From positions 1 to 13,988 of the forward strand of contig DFGF01000065.1 in NCBI GenBank assembly GCA_002371715.1: DNA of 13,988 nucleotides. The letters run 5' to 3'. Below, piece by piece: positions 5,795-13,600 of the stretch. Positions within the stretch are counted from its first letter, which is position 1, and the number at the start of each line of letters is the position of its first letter. This DNA is from Prevotella sp. UBA3757 (GTDB lineage Bacteria > Bacteroidota > Bacteroidia > Bacteroidales > Bacteroidaceae). The position numbers and the translations under genes were made by a program. The notes beneath the pieces are model-generated. The model ran no database searches. It was not told the DNA's origin and saw only the letters and a program-made list of their open reading frames with translations.

Positions 5795-6751
5795 ATGGCT
5801 ACATCTATAAAACTATCGAAGATTACAAAGGTTGACCTGCGTTCCTGTTGGCAAAATGAAGCCAACGACTTCACCCCTTGGTTGGCGTCCGAGGAGAACA
5901 TTGCCCTGCTGGCCGATGCCCTTGGCATGAACGAGCTGGAGGTAAGGGCACAGGAAGAGCACGTGGGTCCATTCCGTGCCGACATCCTCTGCGTTGACCC
6001 AGGCACGGATAAGTTGGTGCTCATAGAGAACCAGTTGGAGAAGACCGACCACAACCATTTGGGGCAGATTATGACCTACGCTGCAGGGCTGGATGCCGTC
6101 ACCATCATCTGGATTGCCGAGCATTTTACCGAGGAGCACCGTGCTGCCATCGACTGGCTGAATCGTATTACCGACAAGGAATTCAACTTCTTCGGCGTTG
6201 AAATTGAACTTATCAAGATTGGCGACAGTCCGGCAGCCCCGATGTTCAATGTGATAGCCAAGCCCAATGGCTGGACGAAAGACGTGCGTAGTTCTCAGGC
6301 TTCCAGCGAGGGACGGTCAGAGGGCGATGTCTTCAAACTGGCCTACTGGAGTGACTTTATTGACTACATGAACAACAACCCCTCACGGTTGTTCCGAACG
6401 CCGAGTGCATCGTCAGACCACTGGATGAATATTGCTATCGGTCGTGGAGGCTTCAAAATCTGTCTGCTGCTGAACACAAGGGAACAGAAAGTTACCATTC
6501 AGATGTATATGTACGACGATGCTGACAAGGTGTATTTCGATACACTTGCCGGCTACAGGGAGCAGGCTGAAGCCGCCATTGGCGAGACGCTGGACTGGCG
6601 AAGACTGGATGGCAAGAAAGCTTCGAGCATCGACCTGTATAAAAAGTGCAACCTCAATGACCCTGCGGAGCGTCAGGCAATCTTCGCATGGTACAAAGAG
6701 TACACCGAGAAGTTCATCACGTTCTTCAAACCTATCATCAAAAAGCTGTAA
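5795..6751 (+). CDS. DUF4268 protein, PD-(D/E)XK nuclease-like
   Basis: 318 residues; first gene of a three-gene operon (6 nt before the next start). Residues ~20-130 form a PD-(D/E)XK-like core: an acidic helix (E50-E55), D63 in FRADILCVDP, and the strand VLIENQLEKTD with E78-N79-Q80. The third catalytic position is Gln where most members of the superfamily have Lys. It is followed by HLGQIMTYAAGLDAVTIIWI (88-107), giving the helix-with-Q/Y after the active site seen in several restriction-type nucleases. Residues ~140-165 hold NFFGVEIELIKIGDSP, and the C-terminal half (~185-318) is the DUF4268 region itself, ending with a helix rich in Phe and Lys. DUF4268 proteins turn up in defence and restriction neighbourhoods. 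Here it may be the restriction partner of the methyltransferase next door. Cleavage activity is inferred, not shown. Confidence 0.8.
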   Translation: MATSIKLSKITKVDLRSCWQNEANDFTPWLASEENIALLADALGMNELEVRAQEEHVGPFRADILCVDPGTDKLVLIENQLEKTDHNHLGQIMTYAAGLDAVTIIWIAEHFTEEHRAAIDWLNRITDKEFNFFGVEIELIKIGDSPAAPMFNVIAKPNGWTKDVRSSQASSEGRSEGDVFKLAYWSDFIDYMNNNPSRLFRTPSASSDHWMNIAIGRGGFKICLLLNTREQKVTIQMYMYDDADKVYFDTLAGYREQAEAAIGETLDWRRLDGKKASSIDLYKKCNLNDPAERQAIFAWYKEYTEKFITFFKPIIKKL

Positions 6752-6757
6752 GCACGT

Positions 6758-7849
6758 ATGGCAAACAAGAATCTGAACGCAGCAAAGACTGCGAAGAAAG
6801 ACGAGTTCTACACGCAGTTGGGAGATATTGAGCGTGAGTTGCAACATTACTGGCCCCACTTCCGCGACAAGGTGGTGCTCTGCAACTGCGACGATCCCTA
6901 CGAGAGTAATTTCTTCAAATACTTTGCCCTACGGTTCAATCAGCTGGGGCTGAAGAAACTGATTTGCACATGCTATGATGGTTCACCTGTGATGGGTACG
7001 GAGTTATCATTGTTTGCCCTCGACCAGCAAGGCGAACAGAAGAAAGTGGCCTATAAGGTGGAGATAACCGAAGTGTCGGATGTCAATGGCGACGGAGCAG
7101 TGGACTTAGCAGATGTTGAGTATCTGATACAGAACGACAAGAACGTACTGTCATCGCTTCAGGGCAATGGCGACTTCCGTAGCCGTGAGTGCATCGAACT
7201 GTTGAAGCAGGCAGACATCGTAGTGACCAATCCGCCGTTTTCGCTGTTCAGGGAATATATAGGGCAGTTGGTAAAGTATGATAAAGCCTTCTTGATAGTA
7301 GGACATCAAAACGCTATACATTATGGTGAGGTATTCCCATTAATTAAGAATAACAAATTATGGCTTGGGTATGGCTTTAAGGGAGGGGCTGCTCATTTCT
7401 CGTCGCCTTATGAGGATAGGGCTACAGCAAGTGACCATCGCGAAAATATGATTAGAGTATCAGGTGTGTGTTGGTTTACTAATTTAACGATAGCCAAACG
7501 TAATGAAGATTTAGACCTAATCTGCCGCTACTCACCAGAAGAATATCCGACGTATTACAATTTTGATGCGATTGACGTTGGCAAGGTTCAGGATATTCCA
7601 TACGACTATCCAGGCATGATGGGCGTTCCAGACTCATTCTTGGACAAATATAATCCCGACCAGTTTGAGATAATAGGCCTGGGCCGTGACGGCGAAGACA
7701 TCAAGGTAGACCGTTCGGTTTACGACAAGATAAAGCTCAAGAACCCCAATGCCCGCCCCAGTCACATAGGCTACTACGATAAATCAGGCATGCCCAAAGA
7801 ACCCTACTCACGTATTATTATCCGCAACAAACACCCCAAGACAATATGA
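6758..7849 (+). CDS. Adenine-specific DNA methyltransferase, EcoRI-methylase family
   Basis: 363 residues. It probably transfers a methyl group from S-adenosylmethionine to N6 of adenine in a specific DNA site, to protect host DNA. The catalytic motif NPPF is at 158-161 (VVTNPPFSLF); KKDEFYTQL (13-21) and LCNCDDPYESNFFKYF (41-56) are the family's cofactor-binding region; GLGRDGEDIKVD and the C-terminal YSRIIIRN are also typical. An EF-hand/dockerin-like loop, DVNGDGAVDLAD (108-119), interrupts the catalytic half. The reading frame overlaps the next gene by 4 nt (ATGA), a sign of coupled translation. Bases ~7250-7650 are far more AT-rich than the rest: 19 G+C in 7321-7380 against 31 in 7681-7740. 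Codons there, including TTA and AGA, also differ, pointing to replacement of the presumed target-recognition segment. The target site cannot be read from the sequence. Confidence 0.88.
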   Translation: MANKNLNAAKTAKKDEFYTQLGDIERELQHYWPHFRDKVVLCNCDDPYESNFFKYFALRFNQLGLKKLICTCYDGSPVMGTELSLFALDQQGEQKKVAYKVEITEVSDVNGDGAVDLADVEYLIQNDKNVLSSLQGNGDFRSRECIELLKQADIVVTNPPFSLFREYIGQLVKYDKAFLIVGHQNAIHYGEVFPLIKNNKLWLGYGFKGGAAHFSSPYEDRATASDHRENMIRVSGVCWFTNLTIAKRNEDLDLICRYSPEEYPTYYNFDAIDVGKVQDIPYDYPGMMGVPDSFLDKYNPDQFEIIGLGRDGEDIKVDRSVYDKIKLKNPNARPSHIGYYDKSGMPKEPYSRIIIRNKHPKTI

Positions 7850-8970
7850 TGACAATCAAGCAAATAGAGGTCACCGTGCGAGACATCACCCGTGGCTACG
7901 TAAACAACGAAGAGCAAGGCGTCCGTGGCTACGACGGACGGCTGGACATCCGGCCGCCCTATCAGCGTGAATTCATATACAACGAGAAAGAGCAGCAGGC
8001 CGTCATTACCACTGTATTGAATGGCTATCCGCTGAACGTCATGTACTGGGTGCGCCGCAGCGACGATGCCGACTGCCCATACGAGGTCATGGATGGCCAG
8101 CAGCGCACGCTTTCGCTCTGCGAATACGTTGACGGGAAATTTGCCTACGAGTTCAAGAACTTCTTCAACCAGCCCAAAGACATACAGGAGCGCATACTCA
8201 ACTATCCGCTGACCATCTACGTCTGCGAGGGCGAGGCATCCGAGAAGTTGGAGTGGTTCAAGATTATCAATATCGCGGGCAAGCCCCTGAACGAGCAGGA
8301 AATAAGCAATGCCGTATATGCCGGCCCGTTCGTGACCGATGCCAAGCGTCACTTCTCAAAGACCAACTGCGGAGCCTACCGGCTGGGCAAGGACTTGGTC
8401 AATGGTACCCCCATCCGTCAGGACTTCCTGAAGAAAGCTCTGGAGTGGATGGCCGACCATGAGACCCGACAGGGCAAACGGCAGACAGCCATAGGCTATA
8501 TGGCCCATCATCAGCACGACCCAAACGCCAATAATCTGTGGACGTATTTCCAGACCGTCCTCAACTGGGCCATCACCAATTTCGACATGAAACGGTTCAA
8601 GAAAATCATGAAGGGCCTCGATTGGGCCATGCTCTACGATAAGTATGGTTCGGAAACGCTCGATACCGCTGCCCTTGGCCAGCGAATATCCACGCTAATG
8701 CGCGACAGCGAGATTCAACGCCAGGCAGGTATTATCCCCTACGTATTGACAGGCGACGAGCACTACCTCGACCTGCGCACATTCCCCGAGGATATTAAAC
8801 TGGCCGTATGGGAAGCGCAGAATCACGTCTGCCCGATATGCGGTAAGGAGTTCGACATGGAATTCATGGAAGGCGACCATATCATCCCGTGGCGCGACGG
8901 CGGCCGCACCATCGTGGAGAACTGCCAAATGCTCTGTCGCGAGTGTAATCGCAGGAAGGGAGCAAAATAA
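7846..8970 (+). CDS. DUF262 (ParB/Srx-like) protein with C-terminal HNH nuclease domain
   Basis: 374 residues; last gene of the operon. The N-terminal DUF262 domain has its two hallmark motifs: PPYQREFIYNEKEQQAVITT (37-56) and DGQQRTLSLCEYVDGKF (83-99), which form the nucleotide-binding site in GmrS-like and related restriction proteins. The C-terminal HNH domain (~326-372) has CxxC (C329, C332), the core DHIIPW (344-349), N359, a second CxxC (C364, C367) and the closing N368-R-R-K. All metal and zinc ligands are present, so it should be an active nuclease. DUF262 plus a nuclease domain is the architecture of modification-dependent (type IV) restriction enzymes such as GmrSD, which use a DUF1524 domain rather than this classical HNH. 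Pairing with a cognate methyltransferase is unlike type IV, so it may instead act as the nuclease or NTPase arm of a three-part system. Confidence 0.87.
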   Translation: MMTIKQIEVTVRDITRGYVNNEEQGVRGYDGRLDIRPPYQREFIYNEKEQQAVITTVLNGYPLNVMYWVRRSDDADCPYEVMDGQQRTLSLCEYVDGKFAYEFKNFFNQPKDIQERILNYPLTIYVCEGEASEKLEWFKIINIAGKPLNEQEISNAVYAGPFVTDAKRHFSKTNCGAYRLGKDLVNGTPIRQDFLKKALEWMADHETRQGKRQTAIGYMAHHQHDPNANNLWTYFQTVLNWAITNFDMKRFKKIMKGLDWAMLYDKYGSETLDTAALGQRISTLMRDSEIQRQAGIIPYVLTGDEHYLDLRTFPEDIKLAVWEAQNHVCPICGKEFDMEFMEGDHIIPWRDGGRTIVENCQMLCRECNRRKGAK

Positions 8971-8989
8971 ATATTGAGCGGGTGACCGA

Positions 8990-9027
8990 CAAGAACCATG
9001 CTGCCGCTGAAGCGGATATAGTTCTTG
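8990..9027. repeat. Nested inverted repeat after the nuclease operon
   Basis: CAAGAAC (8990-8996) pairs with GTTCTTG (9021-9027), and within it CCGC-TGAA-GCGG (9003-9014 region) forms a compact hairpin. It lies 19 nt past the stop of the HNH gene. No T-tract follows on either strand, so it may be an mRNA-stabilising 3' stem rather than a terminator. The rest of 8971-9072 holds no recognisable gene; it reads weakly as protein on both strands and could be a remnant. Confidence 0.4.
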
Positions 9028-9055
9028 GGGAACAACGAATAGCAAAGTGGGACAT

Positions 9056-9101
9056 CCGTCACCGATAAATAGCCGTCATTTTTGGTACATTTTTCCGTCA
9101 C
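9056..9101 (+). repeat. 29-bp repeat, right copy, with one extra CCGTCA half-site (operator-like)
   Basis: The 29-bp unit at 9073-9101 matches the left copy (1072-1100) at 26 of 29 positions, with half-sites at 9073-9078 and 9095-9100, again 22 bp apart. A third CCGTCA lies 17 bp upstream (9056-9061) and has no counterpart on the left. The unit ends 47 nt before the -7 box of the GH105 gene. On the chromosome it has the same orientation as the left copy, but relative to its gene it is opposite. See the finding on shared regulation and insertion. Confidence 0.65.
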
Positions 9102-9148
9102 GGGCAAAATTTCCAGACCCTCGGGTACTATAGTTATAAAATAATGTG

Positions 9149-9156
9149 TATCTTTG
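9149..9156 (+). promoter_or_regulatory. -7 box of the GH105-sensor kinase operon
   Basis: TATCTTTG fits TAnnTTTG and is identical to the PL11 box. No good TTTG is found at the -33 spacing, which suits an activator-dependent promoter. The leader is about 34 nt to the ATG at 9194. Confidence 0.7.
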
Positions 9157-9193
9157 TGGCATCTAAAAGAAAGCAAACCAAAAAACTATCGCG

Positions 9194-10594
9194 ATGAACA
9201 ACAAACGAATCATGCTGTTACTGTGGCTGGCCGGAGGCGTGCTGACCGCCACCGCCCAGCAAGTGAACGACAACAACACGCCGCTCCACCTGATGAAGCC
9301 TGCCTACCGCGTGGGCTACGGCGTGCCCGCCAGGGACGACGTCAAGCGGACGATGGACCGCGTCCTCGGCTACATCGACGCGGAGACACCTGCCGTGCTC
9401 GTGGACAAGCGGACGGGACGGGAGGTGACGCGCCTGGAGGACGTGACGGCCGACACCCAGCTGAAGCAGGGCGGTTTCCGGCTGACCAGCTATGAGTGGG
9501 GCGTCACCTATTCCGGCGTATTGGCAGCCTACGAGGCCACGGGCGATGCCAGCTACAAGGACTACGTCAGTCGGCGCCACAAGCTGCTGGCCGACATAGC
9601 GCCCACGTTCCGGAAGCTTTACGCCAAGACCAAGACCATTGACGGCAACATCCGCCGCGTCATAGACCCTCATGCGCTGGACGATGCCGGGGCCGTCTGC
9701 TGTTCGATGATCAAGGCCGAGCTGGCGGGCATCTGCGAAAAGGGCTCGCTGCGCCCGCTCATCGACAACTATGCAGACTATATCATGAACAAGGAGTACC
9801 GCCTTGCGGACGGCACCTTCGGCCGTCTGCGCCCGCAGAAGAACACCGTGTGGCTCGACGACATGTTTATGGGCATACCGGCCGTGGCCTATATGGGCAG
9901 GCTGACGGGCGAGGCGCGCTACTACGATGAGGCAGCCCGCCAGGTGCTGGCGTTTGCCGGCCGCATGTGGGTGGAGGCCGACGGGCTGTTCCGTCACGGC
10001 TGGGTGGAGGCCATGGACCCGCATCCCGCCTTTTATTGGGGCAGGGCAAACGGCTGGGCCATCCTGACCATGTGTGAGGTGCTCGACGTGCTGCCTGCCG
10101 GCCACGCGCAGCGCGGTGCCATTCTCGACTTGCTGCGCAAGCATGCTGCCGGCCTGGCCCGCCGTCAGCATCATGACGGCTTCTGGCACCAGCTGCTTGA
10201 CCGTAGCGATACCTATCTGGAAACTTCAGCCACGGCCATCTATACCTACTGTCTGGCCCACGGCGTCAATCGCGGCTGGCTCGACGCCAAGGCCTTCGGA
10301 CCCGTGGCCTGCGCTGGCTGGCATGCCGTCCGGTCGCAGGTGAACAGCCGGGGGCAGGTGGAGAATGTCTGCGTGGGAACGGGCATGGGCTTCGATGCTG
10401 CCTTCTACGCCTACCGGCCCGTTCACGCCATGGCTGCCCACGGCTACGGCCCCGTCATCTGGGCCGGGGCCGAGATGCTGAACATGCTGAAGCAGCAGCA
10501 TCCCAAGCTCAACGACTCAGCCGTGCAGTTCTACGAGATGGAGGTGCCTGGGGATCAGCCCATATTCAATTACGACGGCAACATCCGCTACTGA
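9194..10594 (+). CDS. Unsaturated rhamnogalacturonyl hydrolase, GH105 family
   Basis: 466 residues with an N-terminal signal peptide (cleavage likely after TATA, about residue 21), so it works in the periplasm or outside. GH105 enzymes remove the 4,5-unsaturated galacturonic acid that rhamnogalacturonan lyases leave at the non-reducing end. The (alpha/alpha)6-barrel motifs are all visible: LTSYEWGVTYSGVLAAYEAT (97-116), DDAGAVCCSMI (163-173), WLDDMFMGIP (220-229) with the catalytic Asp region, FYWGRANGW (280-288), DGFWHQLLD (328-336), LETSATAIYTY (342-352) and the GTG loop (395-397). Length and motif order fit an intact enzyme. It pairs functionally with the PL11 lyase at the left end. The sensor kinase gene follows 40 nt downstream without its own promoter, so the two are probably co-transcribed. 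Confidence 0.92.
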   Translation: MNNKRIMLLLWLAGGVLTATAQQVNDNNTPLHLMKPAYRVGYGVPARDDVKRTMDRVLGYIDAETPAVLVDKRTGREVTRLEDVTADTQLKQGGFRLTSYEWGVTYSGVLAAYEATGDASYKDYVSRRHKLLADIAPTFRKLYAKTKTIDGNIRRVIDPHALDDAGAVCCSMIKAELAGICEKGSLRPLIDNYADYIMNKEYRLADGTFGRLRPQKNTVWLDDMFMGIPAVAYMGRLTGEARYYDEAARQVLAFAGRMWVEADGLFRHGWVEAMDPHPAFYWGRANGWAILTMCEVLDVLPAGHAQRGAILDLLRKHAAGLARRQHHDGFWHQLLDRSDTYLETSATAIYTYCLAHGVNRGWLDAKAFGPVACAGWHAVRSQVNSRGQVENVCVGTGMGFDAAFYAYRPVHAMAAHGYGPVIWAGAEMLNMLKQQHPKLNDSAVQFYEMEVPGDQPIFNYDGNIRY

Positions 10595-10634
10595 CGACCA
10601 TGATGAACCTGAAGGGGAAAAGCAGAATCATATA

Positions 10635-13600
10635 ATGAAGAACAGAAGAAGAAGAGTCCTGATGCTGGCAGGCTGCCTGTGGGCTGGGCTGATGGCCACG
10701 GCGGCACAGGGACTTGGCGTGACGCGCCACATCAGTTCGGCCGACGGTCTGTCGAACGACTTTGTCGTGGCCCAGAGCATTGACGGCATGGGCTACCTGT
10801 GGGTCGGTACAGAATCTGGCGTCAACCGCATTGCGGGCAACACCTGCCGTCCGATGTTTGCCGAACAACTGGAAGGCAGCCTGATTACCGCCCTGCACTG
10901 GCACGCAGCCACCGGTCACATGCTGATTGGGTCGGAGCGCGGCCTGCTGGCTTTCCGGCCCGAAACGGGCGGCGTGAGATGGCTGAGCAGCAAGGACGGA
11001 CTCGTCATGTCAAGCATTAACGACATCGCCGAGGCTTCCGACGGTGGCGTATGGCTGGTCTACGGTAACGGGCCGATACAGCACCTGGACTGTGGCACCA
11101 TGGCTGTCCGAAATCTCAGCCTCACCCACCCACACGGCAACCGCTGTGCCATGGACGACGGCCAGGGCCGGCTGCTGATAGGTCACAGCCAGCACGGGCT
11201 GACGGTGGTCAACATAGGCAATTCGCTCTCGACAAACTACCGCCAACAGTCCGACCGCACCAACGCCCTGCCCGGCAACAACGTGCGCTGCATCTACCGC
11301 GACCGCGCGGGACGCATCTGGATTGGCACCGACACAGGTCTTGCACTTTTCGACTGTCAGGCGGGCACGTTCGCCAAGGTCACCGAAACGCCCGATGCCT
11401 ACGACGACAACGTCTACGACATCTGCCAGATGAAGGACGGCAGCCTCTGGGTTGCCACGGACATTGGCGGCATCAAGGTCGTCGGCAATCCTCACCCCGC
11501 GCCGGACGGCGGGCTGCACTACGCCAAGGTGGCCGTCAGTGCCTCGTCGCTCAACACGCGCAGCATTGTCGAGGACGAGTATGGCAACGTCTGGGTGGGC
11601 AACCACAGCACCGGTGTCGACTTCATCAGCGGCAGCCCTCACGACTTCAGACTCTTGGGCCATACCGACACCGGGCAGCGCCAGCCTTCTGCCTGTGCGA
11701 TAGCTGCCGACTCCGGGCAAGGTCTTTGGATGGCCAGCGAGAGTGAGCTGACATGGTGGCAGCACGACGGCATGAAGGGACGTTGGAGCTACCTGAACCG
11801 CATGCGCCGCGAGTATGCATTCCCGCGCTGTCTGATGGCCGACAGCCAGGGCGGCGTCTGGCTTGGCATCGACGACCAGGGCGTCTACCGCTTCGACAAG
11901 CAGAGTAGGCAGTTTGCCCACATTGCCGTCCAGCCGGAAGGGTCGGACATCCACTGCTTTGCCGAGGACAGTCAGGGACGGGTCTGGATAGGAGGGGAAT
12001 TTGGCGTCTACTGCTATGCCGATGGCCGCGTCACGTGCCACGACCTCATCAGCCGGACGCTGAAAGCCCCGGCTACCTGCATCATGGAAATGCCTGCCGG
12101 CCGCCTCTTTGTGGCAACGCTGGGCGACGGCGTCTATTCGTTTGATATGAGCGACGGAACCTTCCGCCACCTGAACCTCAACGAAGGGCTGCCCTCAAGC
12201 AAGGTCAACCATACCATCCTCTCGCCCACGGGTGAGCTCTGGCTGGCTACCGATGGCGGACTGGTGTGCCTGAAAGACCCCGTCGGGCTGACGGGAGTCA
12301 GCGTCTACGGAAGGAGTCACGGACTGACCGACACGCACATCCTGGCACTGCAGCAGGATGGAAAAGGCAACGTCTGGGCCAGCACCTATGCGGGCATATC
12401 GTGCTTTGTCAAGGCCAGCAGGCGCTTCTACAACTACAGTCAGCAGGACACACGACTGCCGGGGGGATTCGTCAAGGGCGCTGCCATGACCGATGACGGC
12501 GGCACGATGTATTTCGGTTCGGTGGCAGGCATCTGCGTGTTCAGTCCGCAGCAGATGGCTGACAGACAGCAGTTGTCCGACATCCAGATTATCTCGTGCG
12601 AAGCCTATAATCCTGTGGGCAGCTCGACGGAGATACGCTTTCTGACGCCTGACGGGCAGGGGCGCGTCTACACGGACTACCGGCAGAACACCATCCGGCT
12701 CATCTTCTGCATGCGTGACTTTGCACAGGCGTCAGCCGTCGACTATGCCTACATGATGAAAGGCATGGACGGCAAGTGGTACGAGATTGGCAACGACCAC
12801 AACGTCGTCTTCCGCGGTCTTCGCCCTGGCGAGTACACGTTCATTCTGCGTGCCAAGCTGAGAAGCCAGGACTGGGAACAGGCGCGCGAGACACAGCTCA
12901 CCATCATCATTGCACCGCCCTTCTGGCGCACGTGGTGGGCCTACCTGCTCTATCTGCTTGCGGCGGCGGCCGTCGCCTACTGCGTGGCGCGGGCCTACCA
13001 GCGCCGGCTCGTGCGGCGCAACGCCAGGGACATGGAGCACCGCGAAAGTCAGCAGAAACAGCGGCTCAACGAGGAGCGGCTGCGCTTCTTTACCAATATC
13101 ACCCACGAACTGCGCACCCCGCTGACGCTCATTCTCGGCCCCATCGACGATCTGATGGCCGACACGCAGCTGTCGGCTCAGAACCGGAAGCGTGTGGGAC
13201 TCATCCAGAAGAGTGCCGAAGGGCTGCGCAGCCTTATCAACGAGCTGTTGGAGTTCCGAAAGATTGAGACGCAGAACCGCCGTCTGACCGTGGCCCGTGG
13301 CGACATAGGGCGCTTTGTCAGCGAGATATGGCTGAACCACAAGGAGCTGAACCGCAATCCGAAGGTGCAGTTCCAGTGCAACATAGCCGAAGGGCTGCCC
13401 CCAGTCTGGTTCGATTCCGAGGTGGTGACCACCATCGTGGTCAATTTCCTGTCCAACGCCTCAAAGTATACCGAGCAGGGCAGCATCACCACCAGCGTCA
13501 CTGCTGCCGACGGCCGGCTGCTCATCACCGTCAGCGATACCGGCTGCGGCATTTCGGCCGATGCCTTGCCACACGTCTTTGACCGCTACTATCAGGCCAA

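Noticed and set aside
5414..5810. Open frames of 60-100 codons crossing the structured region on both strands
   Set aside because: Translations show no recognisable domain and are biased in composition, and the dense inverted repeats explain the sequence better as RNA.
8971..9068. Short possible peptide from a GTG at about 8982 (about 28 codons, ending in WDIRHR), and an opposite-strand reading with FPKNYIRFSG
   Set aside because: Both strands look equally protein-like, neither has a promoter or family match, and the region holds an inverted repeat. It is left as spacer or remnant.
11010..12170. 386-codon minus-strand open frame inside the sensor gene
   Set aside because: It is the complement of an unambiguous propeller-repeat coding region and has no motif of its own.
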